Below, one piece after another: positions 1 to 6,759 of a stretch of DNA of 10,050 bases (within the stretch, counting starts at the first letter, position 1; every line of letters begins with the position of its first letter). The stretch spans positions 1 through 10,050 of the forward strand of contig DFAP01000053.1 in NCBI GenBank assembly GCA_002365855.1, read 5' to 3'. The stretch comes from Pelotomaculum sp. UBA3103. GTDB lineage: Bacteria > Bacillota > Desulfotomaculia > Desulfotomaculales > Pelotomaculaceae. A program made the translations under genes and the position numbers. The notes under the pieces were generated by a model. The model ran no database searches and was not told the origin of the DNA. It worked only from the letters and a program-made list of their open reading frames with translations.

Positions 1-78
1 CGCATGAAAAAACTTTAGAATAATTGAAGCCTGCCAGGTAATGATAAATACCAAGATGAACATCAAGGAGGGTTAGGT

Positions 79-288
79 ATGTTATCTTACCGCAGAATCG
101 CCGCCGGTGTAGGTGCGGCGGCGCTGGCGTTTATGGCCCTGTCAAAGGTCAGCCGCTGTTACAGACAGCGCACAGGTGAGTCTACCAGTGACTGTATCAA
201 AAACGCCGCAGGGAAAATGCAGGGGGTAATTCGCAGGCGCAGCACAGTCGTGAATCTTGACAACGATGCAACAAACGACGCTATTTAG
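79..288 (+). CDS. Small single-pass membrane protein, unknown function (69 aa)
   Basis: A 69-residue protein of unknown function. The ATG follows a strong SD (AAGGAGGG) at good spacing. Residues 1-6 are polar and basic, residues 7-22 form one Ala/Gly-rich hydrophobic segment, and the rest is a soluble tail rich in basic and then acidic residues. This suggests a single N-terminal membrane anchor with the tail outside, or an uncleaved signal. There are two cysteines (C27, C39) in the tail. No lipobox is apparent. A terminator hairpin follows about 40 bases after the stop, so it is probably its own transcription unit. I do not recognise the family. That it is a real gene rests on the SD, the membrane segment and the terminator. 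Confidence 0.65.
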   Translation: MLSYRRIAAGVGAAALAFMALSKVSRCYRQRTGESTSDCIKNAAGKMQGVIRRRSTVVNLDNDATNDAI

Positions 289-325
289 GTAATTGATATT
301 GTTCAAGGAAATTTTACTAAAATTT

Positions 326-356
326 AAATAGACCACAGAAAGGTGGTCTATTTTGT
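326..356 (+). terminator. Rho-independent terminator after the 69-aa gene
   Basis: An 11-bp perfect stem (326-336 with 343-353; core GACCAC/GTGGTC) with a 6-base loop, running into TTTTGT. It closes the 69-aa gene and separates it from the DUF456 gene. Confidence 0.75.
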
Positions 357-381
357 CGTATAATTATATAAATAAGGAACA

Positions 382-390
382 GGGGGGGGG
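382..390 (+). promoter_or_regulatory. Nine-G homopolymer used as ribosome binding site
   Basis: A run of nine G, preceded by A, lies five bases before the ATG at 396 and is the only SD-like sequence there. G can pair with both C and U of the anti-SD, so the run can act as an SD in several registers. Homopolymers of this length are prone to slippage and to sequencing error. A TATAAT at 359-364 is a possible -10 box, but no good -35 was found. Confidence 0.55.
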
Positions 391-395
391 TCTTA

Positions 396-875
396 ATGTC
401 CATTCCAGGCATAATAATATCCGTGGTTTTTTTTACCGCAGGAATTATAGGCACGGTCCTGCCCGCATTGCCGGGCGCGCCGTTAATCTGGTTAGGCATG
501 CTAATATACGGCGTGTTTGTTAATTTTAACAACCTACCGTGGACCTTTTTCCTCGGCCAGGGTTTAGCCGTAGCCCTGATATTTCTAGTTGATTATCTTG
601 CCGGCATCTGGGGGGTTAACCGGTATGGCGGCTCCAAGGCGGCGGCCTGGGGCTGTATCCTGGGAGGGCTGCTGGGAGTGTTGCTTGCGGGACCCTTCGG
701 GCTGATTATAGGCCCCTTTGTTGGTGCTGTCGCAGGAGAGCTCTACCAAAAAAGCTCTCTTGAAAAAGCTTTTCAGGTGGGCATTGGCAGTATGATAGGA
801 CTTCTGGGTGGTGTAGTTTTAAAGCTGGCGATTGAAGTAGTGATGATCGTCTGGTTCTTTATGGTTATTTTTTAA
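396..875 (+). CDS. DUF456 family integral membrane protein
   Basis: A 159-residue, almost entirely hydrophobic protein matching the DUF456 pattern: an N-terminal transmembrane segment (about 4-22) leading into GTVLPALPGAPLIWLGML (19-36), a second and third segment (about 28-44 and 50-72), a central Gly/Ala-rich stretch (about 84-114: GCILGGLLGVLLAGPFGLIIGPFVGA split over two helices, with GELY after it), and a last hydrophobic pair (126-158). The Gly-rich block resembles glycine-zipper packing. The molecular function of DUF456 is not established. The length is normal for the family. The ATG follows the poly-G SD. It is a single-gene unit between a terminator and a bidirectional terminator. 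Confidence 0.85.
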   Translation: MSIPGIIISVVFFTAGIIGTVLPALPGAPLIWLGMLIYGVFVNFNNLPWTFFLGQGLAVALIFLVDYLAGIWGVNRYGGSKAAAWGCILGGLLGVLLAGPFGLIIGPFVGAVAGELYQKSSLEKAFQVGIGSMIGLLGGVVLKLAIEVVMIVWFFMVIF

Positions 876-930
876 CCTTAAGTTTCAGTCAAGACAACTA
901 TTATTTCATAGCCATGGTATAGCGTTCGCT

Positions 931-976
931 AAAAGGCGCCTTAGATCGGGTAAAACCCGGCCTAAGGCGCCTTTTG
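931..976. terminator. Bidirectional terminator between convergent genes
   Basis: A perfect 14-bp outer stem (931-944, AAAAGGCGCCTTAG, with 962-975) is continued by an inner CGGG/CCCG pair (947-950 with 956-959) around a TAAAA loop. The flanking A and T runs give a U-tract in both directions, which suits the convergent DUF456 (plus) and aminotransferase (minus) genes. Confidence 0.88.
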
Positions 977-992
977 TCAAGTGGAGTAACTA

Positions 993-2186
993 TTAAATTA
1001 ATCCCACTTCTGCGGCAAGGGCTTTAAAGGCGGGAAGTGAATTTAAGATAACCTGTTTGTCAATACAATAAGCAATCCTGAAGTAACCAGGAGTTCCGAA
1101 GCCTCTGCCCGGTACAAGCAGGATATTGTGCTTTTGTGCAGCCTTGACGAACTCCACATCATCCGGTATGGGGGATGCAGGGAACAGGTAAAAAGCTCCC
1201 TGGGGCTTAATCAGTTTAAACCCAAGCCCGGTAAGATGATCGCAGAGGATATCTCTTTTTTCCTGGTATTCAAAGATATTTACCTGCTCATATTGAAGGC
1301 CGGCAACAAGGCGCTGCATCAACGCCGGAGCGTTCACAAAGCCAAGAGTGCGGTTGCAAAAAACAAGTCCTTCGACAACCTGGGAGGAATTATCAATTTT
1401 TGGTGAAACGGCGATATACCCGATTCGTTCTCCCGGCAGAGCCAGGTCTTTACTGTGAGAGGTAACGACGAAGCTGTTCTTAATATATTTGAAAACGCTG
1501 GGTACAGTGACGCCGCCGTATACAATTTTAGCGTAAGGCTCATCCGATAAAACATAAACCGTTTGGCCCAATTTTTCCCGGGCTTTCAGTATGCTGCCAA
1601 GTTCGCCAAGAGAATCAGAATCGTAGACTACGCCGGTCGGGTTGTTTGGCGTGTTAATAATTATTGCTTTTGTCCGCGGAGTAATAGCTTTTTCGATAGC
1701 ATTTAAATCCAGCTTAAATTCACTAGTAGTGGGGACTTCTTTGAAAACTCCGCCGTGGTTGTCAATATAAAATTTGTATTCAACAAAAAATGGAGAAAGG
1801 ATAATTACCTCGTCACCCTGGTCAAGCAGGGTTTTAAGCACAACATTTAACGCTCCACCAGCGCCGCACGTCATCACTATATGATTGTCACTGAACGAGA
1901 TCCCGGTTTCTTTAGAAAGTGCTTCTGCGACTGCCAGGCGAGTCTCTGTGAAACCGGCATTGCTCATATAACGGTGCATCCCTGGAATAGGATTAAGCGC
2001 CAGTTTTTTTAGCGCTTCCTTGAAGGCTACTGGTGGTTCTACATCTGGATTTCCGAGGGTAAAGTCATATACTTGATCATGACCATAAATCTTTCTTAAC
2101 TTCTCGCCTTCTTCAAACATTTTCCTTATCCAGGAAGCGCTTGATAGGAAGTTTTTGATTTTTTTTGATATCGGCAAAACATTCAC
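993..2186 (-). CDS. Class I/II PLP-dependent aminotransferase (fold type I)
   Basis: A 397-residue aminotransferase that uses pyridoxal phosphate to move amino groups between an amino acid and a 2-oxoacid in the cytoplasm. Key parts are in place: NTPNNPTG at 178-185 (N182 contacts the cofactor), SDEPY at 214-218 (D215 pairs with the pyridine nitrogen), SHSKDLALPGERIGY at 243-257 (K246 is the Schiff-base lysine, R254 a phosphate ligand), and FRIAY at 369-373 (R370 should bind the substrate carboxylate). The length is typical of aspartate-aminotransferase-like enzymes, but the substrate cannot be read from sequence. Start: the GTG at 2186 has GGGGA directly against it, too close to act as SD. 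The TTG at 2177 (codon 4) sits about 8 bases after GGGGAG and may be the true start. It is a single gene, ending at the shared bidirectional terminator. Confidence 0.93.
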   Translation of the reverse strand: MNVLPISKKIKNFLSSASWIRKMFEEGEKLRKIYGHDQVYDFTLGNPDVEPPVAFKEALKKLALNPIPGMHRYMSNAGFTETRLAVAEALSKETGISFSDNHIVMTCGAGGALNVVLKTLLDQGDEVIILSPFFVEYKFYIDNHGGVFKEVPTTSEFKLDLNAIEKAITPRTKAIIINTPNNPTGVVYDSDSLGELGSILKAREKLGQTVYVLSDEPYAKIVYGGVTVPSVFKYIKNSFVVTSHSKDLALPGERIGYIAVSPKIDNSSQVVEGLVFCNRTLGFVNAPALMQRLVAGLQYEQVNIFEYQEKRDILCDHLTGLGFKLIKPQGAFYLFPASPIPDDVEFVKAAQKHNILLVPGRGFGTPGYFRIAYCIDKQVILNSLPAFKALAAEVGLI

Positions 2187-2292
2187 TCCCCGCTGATTAT
2201 AAATGTTCCTGTTGGTATCTTACACCATCCAGAAAAATATTCAAACATGCAAAACGCTTATTTTGCAGGGGGCGGCAAAGAATGACATAACC

Positions 2293-2322
2293 TTGCAATA
2301 TAAACCCCTGGATATATATTAT
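2293..2322 (+). promoter_or_regulatory. Possible sigma-A promoter for the abrB-like gene
   Basis: TTGCAA at 2293-2298, followed by overlapping -10 candidates: TATATT (2315-2320, 16-base spacer) or TATTAT (2317-2322, 18-base spacer). It lies about 60 bases before the AbrB-type start, in AT-rich sequence between divergent genes. The match is moderate and the call tentative. Confidence 0.35.
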
Positions 2323-2379
2323 TAGGTCATTTATAATTAAAAAGCCGGCGTAAACAATAGAAACAAGAGGGGATATGAC

Positions 2380-2565
2380 ATGAAAAAAATATCATATATC
2401 ACACCCGGCGGGCAGGTCACCATACCCCGCTCAATAATGAAGTCACTTGGGATTGATAACGGCAATAATATCTTATTAAGGGTAGAAAACGGCCTGCTGG
2501 TTTTAAAAAAAATTGAAGAGGGCGCCAATGATAATAATAAGAATACTATCTGCATGGCAGGATAG
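2380..2565 (+). CDS. AbrB/SpoVT-type swapped-hairpin DNA-binding protein (61 aa)
   Basis: A 61-residue protein whose residues 3-45 fit the AbrB/MazE/SpoVT N-terminal fold, a dimeric swapped-hairpin DNA-binding domain. The family pattern is visible: GGQVTIPRSIMKSLGI (10-25), then a hydrophobic strand ILLRVENGLLVL (31-42). The C-terminal 15 residues are polar and probably disordered. There is no SpoVT GAF domain and no partner toxin next to it, so it is either a stand-alone transition-state-type regulator or an orphan antitoxin-like protein. I favour the regulator reading. SD AGAGGGG lies 7 bases before the ATG. The gene stands alone between the divergent aminotransferase and asnS. Confidence 0.82.
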   Translation: MKKISYITPGGQVTIPRSIMKSLGIDNGNNILLRVENGLLVLKKIEEGANDNNKNTICMAG

Positions 2566-2769
2566 CTGCTTCAACTTGCTGACAATGGGATATTCTATTG
2601 GTGACATTCCTCGAAGAAGATGTGTCCCCTTTCCATAACCGAAGGCGTATACTATTCTTAGACGGAAAAATTGTTTCCTTTTTTAATCGAGCGTGGACTA
2701 ACTAAGACTGTAATCATTAACTAAATACTTGTCATTGCCGCCATTAAAAAAAGTATGCATCTAAATATT

Positions 2770-2793
2770 ACGGTTCTCCGGAACCGTTTTTTG
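2770..2793 (+). terminator. Rho-independent terminator before asnS
   Basis: A 7-bp stem ACGGTTC/GAACCGT with a TCCG tetraloop (2777-2780), followed by six T (2787-2792). It ends whatever transcript enters from the abrB-like gene. Confidence 0.82.
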
Positions 2794-2794
2794 T

Positions 2795-2823
2795 TTAACT
2801 TTAGAATGTGCTTGCGCTTTAAT
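2795..2823 (+). promoter_or_regulatory. Weak sigma-A promoter candidate for asnS
   Basis: TTAACT (2795-2800), a 17-base spacer and TTTAAT (2818-2823), directly downstream of the terminator. Both boxes are imperfect. The position, between terminator and asnS, is the main support. Confidence 0.3.
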
Positions 2824-2948
2824 AACGCAGTTTTAAGGATTAATGCTCTTATGGAGGTGTTACTTGCAGTAATTTAAGTATAGGTTTCCTGCAACTGAAT
2901 ATGATAAAGTTATTGCTAAGGACATAAAAACCCCTTGAGGTGATCTAA

Positions 2949-4241
2949 ATGAAACCAGTTTTAATTAAACACCTGGGCCAACATAAAGACCAGGAGGTGT
3001 TCATCCGCGGCTGGCTCTATAACATGCGCTCATCGGGCAAAATTATTTTCTTAATAGTCAGGGATGGGACCGGTTTAGTTCAGGGAGTTGTGGTTAAAAA
3101 AGAAATAGGGGAAGAAATATTTAAAATAGCCCGGAACATCACCCAGGAAAGTTCTCTGGAAATTCGGGGAACGGCCAGAGAAGAACCACGGTCACCGGGA
3201 GGATTTGAAATACAAATCAGCAGTCTTAAGGTCCTGCACCTGGCTGAGCCTTATCCGATCAGCCTCAAGGAACACGGGGTTGATTTTCTGGCCGAACGCA
3301 GGCATCTCTGGCTACGGACTCCACGTCAATCAGCCTTGATTAGGATCCGGTCTGAACTGGAGAAATCATGCAGGGATTTCTTGCACGACAGGGATTTTAT
3401 CCTTGCTGATGCCCCCATCATCACTCCCACCGCCTGTGAAGGCACAACCAACCTATTCGAAATAGACTACCATGGTGAAAAAGCTTACCTGTCTCAGAGC
3501 GGCCAGCTCTATAATGAGGCAACTGCCATGGCGCTGGGCAGGGTATACAGTTTTGGGCCTACTTTCAGGGCGGAAAAGTCTAAAACCCGGCGCCACCTGA
3601 TGGAATTTTGGATGTTGGAAGCTGAGGCGGCATTTATAGAATTTGAAGAGAATATCAGGCTCCAGGAGGAACTGATAAGCTTTTTAGTCCAGCAGGTTTT
3701 AGAAAAAAACAAAAGAGACCTTGATCTTCTACAGCGTGATCCATCCACTTTGGCTAACGTTGCTCCTCCCTTTCCCCGCATGTCTTATACCGAAGCGGTT
3801 GACTTTCTAAAGGGCAGGGGCGTTGATTTCAAGTGGGGAGATGATTTTGGAGCTTTTGATGAAACAATCATTTCACGGAACTTTGATCTGCCTGTTTTCA
3901 TCCACAGGTTTCCTGCGGGGATAAAGGCCTTCTATATGAAATGTGATGAGGAAAACCCGGAAGTAGTCCTTGGCGCAGACCTGCTGGCACCGGAAGGATA
4001 CGGTGAAATAATAGGTGGCGGTCAGCGTATCGAGGATTTAGAAATATTAAAAGAAAGGCTGTTGCTACACAAGCTGCCTCTCGAAGATTTTGAATGGTAT
4101 CTTGATTTGAGGAGATACGGCAGTGTTCCGCATTCAGGCTTTGGACTTGGGCTGGAAAGGCTTTTGGCCTGGGTAAGCGGTATTGACCACGTTCGAGAGG
4201 CCATACCTTTTCCAAGAATGCTGTATCGAATGTGTCCTTAA
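2949..4241 (+). CDS. asnS: Asparaginyl-tRNA synthetase
   Basis: A 430-residue class IIb aminoacyl-tRNA synthetase that charges tRNA-Asn with asparagine using ATP. Residues about 15-95 form the OB-fold anticodon-binding domain (VFIRGWLYNMRSSGKIIFL at 17-35), and the catalytic domain follows. Motif 2 is FRAEKSKTRRHLMEF (206-220), with the ATP-binding R207. Motif 3 is GFGLGLERLLAW (397-408), with R404. SQSGQLYNEA (182-191) is the asparaginyl form. AspRS enzymes of the related archaeal type have SPQLYKQ at this place, so AsnRS is preferred over AspRS. Length matches bacterial AsnRS. The SD GAGGTGAT lies just before the ATG. The gene has its own terminator and no obvious T-box. Its presence suggests direct charging of tRNA-Asn, though an indirect GatCAB route may coexist. 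Confidence 0.95.
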   Translation: MKPVLIKHLGQHKDQEVFIRGWLYNMRSSGKIIFLIVRDGTGLVQGVVVKKEIGEEIFKIARNITQESSLEIRGTAREEPRSPGGFEIQISSLKVLHLAEPYPISLKEHGVDFLAERRHLWLRTPRQSALIRIRSELEKSCRDFLHDRDFILADAPIITPTACEGTTNLFEIDYHGEKAYLSQSGQLYNEATAMALGRVYSFGPTFRAEKSKTRRHLMEFWMLEAEAAFIEFEENIRLQEELISFLVQQVLEKNKRDLDLLQRDPSTLANVAPPFPRMSYTEAVDFLKGRGVDFKWGDDFGAFDETIISRNFDLPVFIHRFPAGIKAFYMKCDEENPEVVLGADLLAPEGYGEIIGGGQRIEDLEILKERLLLHKLPLEDFEWYLDLRRYGSVPHSGFGLGLERLLAWVSGIDHVREAIPFPRMLYRMCP

Positions 4242-4262
4242 AATATGACGGTAATACTAATG

Positions 4263-4290
4263 CCCGGCGGAAAGAGCCGGGTCTTTTATT
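4263..4290 (+). terminator. Rho-independent terminator after asnS
   Basis: A CCCGGC/GCCGGG stem (4263-4268 with 4276-4281) with a 7-base loop, followed by TCTTTTATT, 21 bases after the asnS stop. Confidence 0.82.
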
Positions 4291-4365
4291 GGTGATTTTA
4301 AAATTTTAAGTCCATTATTTTATAGAACAGCATAAATTTAATAAAAATTGTAAAGGGTGATCTAA

Positions 4366-5514
4366 ATGTCATTAGCTCTGTCAGACATTATTCTGCTACA
4401 GGAAGGTCTGGATGCGGCGGCCGTTCTGGTTGCTTGGGGTAATATTACAGGCGCAAGGCCGGACCTTGTTGCTGCGGCAGGAAATAAAGTATACATTTTT
4501 ACCCCCTCTGACCAGGGATACTCACTCAGCGCAACTATTAATGCACAGGCTGATATTTTAAGTATGGCTGTTGGGTTTTTGGATACGCCTGCGGAAAGAA
4601 TTGTCCTTGGTCTGGAAGACAAAGTAGTCGTATACGGCATTATACAGGGAGAGATAACCAGGCTTTGGGAGACTAGTCCCGAACCTGGAGCAGGGTTTGT
4701 GGATGTTGTCCTTGCGGACCTTGATGGTGACGGTGTGGCTGAGGTTATCGCAGCATCAGAGGCTGAGGAAGCACTTTTTGTATACCAGAGGCCGGTTCCT
4801 GATGAAGGGCTTGAGCTTCTGGCGATCAGGGTTTTGCCTGGCCCGGCTCAAAGATTGGCCATCGTCAGGAGAAGTGAAGGGGTAACGCCGCTTATCGCTG
4901 CAGCTTACAGGAACAACGCCAGTTCAGGCATACAGACACTGTTTTTTACTGAAATAGGGTTTGCAGAGGGTCCATCGCTGGATAATTTACCCGCGCTGTT
5001 GACTGCTTTGACAGCTGGTGATTTAAGGCAGGATGAGGGGGATGAGATTGTCTGGGGAGGTGATGACGGTGTGCTGAGAGTACTGGAAGTAAACGAACAG
5101 CTCACAACCGAAGTAACCTCAGATAACCTGGGAGGTGAAATTACTGCACTAGCTGCGGGAAAATTGCCGGGAGAAAACTTTGAAACTCTGATAGCCGGCA
5201 CGCCGGAGGGCTTCTTGTTCGGATATCAAGCCCCTGTTGAAAGAAGCGCCCCGGATTGGGCAGTACGTGTGGGCCGGCCAGTTTCCGATCTGGACATAAG
5301 TGATGAGGGTCTGCTGGGTCTTGGTACCTCTGACGGCGCAGTAATAATCTGTTGCTTGTCAGCAGCAGCGAAAAAGATACATGTAGTGCGTCCAGGGGAA
5401 ACTCTCGCTAAAATTGCCCGGTTATATCAAACCAGTGTAACAGCTATCGCGGAAGCAAATAGGATTAGTGACCCCGACCTAATTTTGGTAGGTCGCACAT
5501 TAGTTATTCCGTAA
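4366..5514 (+). CDS. Seven-repeat beta-propeller-like protein with C-terminal LysM domain
   Basis: A 382-residue protein of two parts. Residues about 1-330 contain seven similar units, each a Val/Ile/Leu-Ala/Gly strand, a turn, and a second aromatic or hydrophobic strand: starting near 33 (LVAAAGNKVYIF), 79 (IVLGLEDKVVVY), 126 (EVIAAS), 175 (PLIAAA), 227 (EIVWGGDDGVLRVL), 274 (TLIAGTPEGFLFGY) and 316 (LLGLGTSDGAVIIC). Spacing is 42-52 residues, as in a seven-bladed propeller. DLDGDG (118-123) is an FG-GAP/VCBS-type calcium-binding loop. Residues 338-381 are a LysM domain (HVVRPGETLAKIARLYQ...ANRI...LILVGRTLVIP), which binds peptidoglycan or related glycans. No signal peptide or membrane segment is seen. 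In spore formers, LysM proteins of this kind can work inside the mother cell at the spore surface, but that role is inferred. The SD is GGGTGAT. CATAAATTT at 4331-4339 resembles a mother-cell sigma -10 box, without a clear -35. Confidence 0.85.
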   Translation: MSLALSDIILLQEGLDAAAVLVAWGNITGARPDLVAAAGNKVYIFTPSDQGYSLSATINAQADILSMAVGFLDTPAERIVLGLEDKVVVYGIIQGEITRLWETSPEPGAGFVDVVLADLDGDGVAEVIAASEAEEALFVYQRPVPDEGLELLAIRVLPGPAQRLAIVRRSEGVTPLIAAAYRNNASSGIQTLFFTEIGFAEGPSLDNLPALLTALTAGDLRQDEGDEIVWGGDDGVLRVLEVNEQLTTEVTSDNLGGEITALAAGKLPGENFETLIAGTPEGFLFGYQAPVERSAPDWAVRVGRPVSDLDISDEGLLGLGTSDGAVIICCLSAAAKKIHVVRPGETLAKIARLYQTSVTAIAEANRISDPDLILVGRTLVIP

Positions 5515-5555
5515 TAATTCAATATATAGTTTCAAGGCAGTAATTGAAGGTACTA

Positions 5556-5584
5556 TTGACACCAGGATAACCCAAAGGTATACT
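5556..5584 (+). promoter_or_regulatory. Consensus sigma-A promoter for hisG
   Basis: A perfect -35 TTGACA (5556-5561), an exact 17-base spacer and TATACT (5579-5584), one base from consensus. Transcription should start near 5591, leaving a leader of about 110 bases before the hisG start. No T-box or leader peptide rich in His codons was seen in that leader. Confidence 0.8.
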
Positions 5585-5701
5585 TTTACAATGAATAAGT
5601 CAGCATAGTAAACTGGAACAGCGCTGGACAAAAAGTATATGCCCGGACCGTATTATAAACATTAAAAAATTTTCTCAGATTAGACGGGGGAGGGGTTCTG
5701 T

Positions 5702-6571
5702 TTGAAGCTTCGTCTGGGCTTGCCAAAAGGCAGCCTCCAGGAGGCCACTTTTCAACTATTTAAGCAAGCGGGATTTGACCTTACGGTACGCGCCCGCTCG
5801 TATTTTCCGGCGGTCAACGATCCTGAACTGGAAGTTGTGCTTATGCGGGCACAAGAGATCCCGCGCTATGTGAATGAAGGAGTACTGGACGCAGGCTTAA
5901 GCGGTCTGGACTGGATCCTTGAAAATGAGGCGGATGTGGTTGAAGTCTCCGATCTTGTTTACGCCAAAAGCACTTCCAACCCTATCAAACTGGTCATCGC
6001 TGTAGCCAAGGATAGCAATATTACCAACATTTCCGATCTTAACGGGAAAAGAATCGCTACGGAACTGGTGCGGGTGACCCAAAAATATTTGCAGGATAAC
6101 GCCGTTGAAGCTAACATTGAATATTCGTACGGGGCAACCGAGGTAAAAGTGCCGGATCTGGTTGACGCGATCGCCGATATTACTGAAACAGGCAGCTCAT
6201 TAAAAGCCAATAACCTGCGCGTTATTGCTACGATCCTTGAGTCAACGACAAAACTGCACGCAAACAAGACTGCCTGGCAGGACCCCTGGAAAAAGGAAAA
6301 ACTGCAGAACCTCTCAGTTTTGCTGCAAGGTGCGCTCCGGGCCAGGTCTAAAGTAGGATTAAAAATGAATGTGCCGGGGGAACAATTGGAGGCCATACTG
6401 GATGTATTACCGGCCATGAAACACCCAACGATTTCTCAGCTGGTTCACAGCGATTGGGTCGCGGTCGAAGTCATCCTGGAGGATAAACAGGTCCGGGATC
6501 TCATTCCCGCATTAAAAAAGGCCGGCGCGCAGGATATCATAGAATATCCTTTGACTAAAGTCATACCATAA
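5702..6571 (+). CDS. hisG: ATP phosphoribosyltransferase, long form (HisG)
   Basis: The first enzyme of histidine biosynthesis: it joins ATP and PRPP to give phosphoribosyl-ATP. The protein is 289 residues, the long, HisZ-independent form. The catalytic domain shows LGLPKGSLQEAT (5-16), VLDAGLSGLDWI (61-72) and the PRPP-loop signature DAIADITETGSSL (155-167). The C-terminal regulatory HisG_C domain covers about 215-287 (MNVPGEQLEAILDVLPAMKHPT at 222-243 is its typical entry). This domain mediates histidine feedback in characterised long-form enzymes. The start is a TTG: SD GGAGGGG (5689-5695) lies 6 bases before it, and MKLRLGLPKG fits the family N-terminus. No other his gene is next to it. 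It has its own strong promoter and terminator. Confidence 0.94.
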   Translation: MKLRLGLPKGSLQEATFQLFKQAGFDLTVRARSYFPAVNDPELEVVLMRAQEIPRYVNEGVLDAGLSGLDWILENEADVVEVSDLVYAKSTSNPIKLVIAVAKDSNITNISDLNGKRIATELVRVTQKYLQDNAVEANIEYSYGATEVKVPDLVDAIADITETGSSLKANNLRVIATILESTTKLHANKTAWQDPWKKEKLQNLSVLLQGALRARSKVGLKMNVPGEQLEAILDVLPAMKHPTISQLVHSDWVAVEVILEDKQVRDLIPALKKAGAQDIIEYPLTKVIP

Positions 6572-6607
6572 CCCTGCAAATTTGCGTTTGTTTAAAACAG
6601 CTAAAAT

Positions 6608-6644
6608 AAAAAAAGCACTGGGTGGCAGTGCTTTTTTTATTTTT
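6608..6644. terminator. Strong bidirectional terminator, hisG / small minus-strand gene
   Basis: A 13-bp perfect stem (AAAAAAAGCACTG at 6608-6620 with 6626-6638) and GGTGG loop. The plus side runs into seven T then ATTTTT. The minus side also gives seven T then ATTTTAG. It therefore terminates hisG and also anything arriving from the right on the minus strand, where a short open frame ends exactly here. Confidence 0.9.
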
Positions 6645-6747
6645 GAAACCACTTGGCCATTCTGACCGCTCCATAGCGCATACGGTAACCCAACAATATT
6701 AGCTTAAATATACCCGCTGCTTTCCAACGCAGGGTTAAGAGGTTCAT
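6637..6747 (-). CDS. Small, very basic protein of unknown function (36 aa, or 47 aa with ATT start)
   Basis: A short frame on the minus strand that ends at the U-tract of the hisG terminator, which is symmetrical and would serve it too. From the ATG at 6747 it encodes 36 residues with eight Arg/Lys and no Asp or Glu. A hydrophobic run (GIFKLILLGY) lies in the middle, followed by RMRYGAVRMAKWFQK at the end. The ATG has no good SD. The frame is open further upstream, and an ATT at 6778-6780 lies 7 bases after AAGGGG, which would give 47 residues (adding ...FIRHWIPR). ATT starts are rare but known. I do not recognise the family. The charge pattern suggests a membrane- or nucleic-acid-associated peptide. 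The bidirectional terminator is the main support that it is expressed. Confidence 0.45.
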   Translation of the reverse strand: MNLLTLRWKAAGIFKLILLGYRMRYGAVRMAKWFQK

Positions 6748-6759
6748 CCTGGGTATCCA

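Larger units (their letters stand above)
2566..2948. other. Gap before asnS: long untranslated tail, terminator, asnS leader
   Basis: 383 bases without a supported gene. The first 200 bases lie between the abrB-like stop and the terminator at 2770, an unusually long 3' tail. A frame from 2583 to about 2705 on the plus strand is open (roughly 40 codons, rich in Arg and Phe) but has no SD and no recognisable similarity. After the terminator comes a 155-base leader to asnS. I looked for a T-box (the AGGGTGGAACCGCG-type element expected before some synthetase genes) and did not see one. TTGCAG at 2864 and CTGCAA near 2890 could pair, but no U-tract follows. Confidence 0.6.

Noticed and set aside
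2380..2565. MazE-type antitoxin of a toxin-antitoxin pair
   Set aside because: No toxin-sized frame follows in the 380 bases downstream or lies upstream on the same strand.
2583..2705. Open plus-strand stretch of about 40 codons after the abrB-like gene
   Set aside because: No SD, only a GTG or TTG start, no recognisable family and no terminator directly after it. Kept only as a remark on the gap.
2851..2877. Eight-codon leader peptide before asnS (ATG at 2851)
   Set aside because: No SD, no Asn codons and no attenuator hairpin after it.
2820..2948. T-box riboswitch before asnS
   Set aside because: No T-box consensus, no specifier-loop architecture and no terminator directly before the gene. 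The short TTGCAG/CTGCAA repeat is too weak.
5475..5493. GACCTA/TAGGTC hairpin near the end of the LysM gene
   Set aside because: It lies inside the LysM coding region and has no following U-tract, so it is not a terminator.
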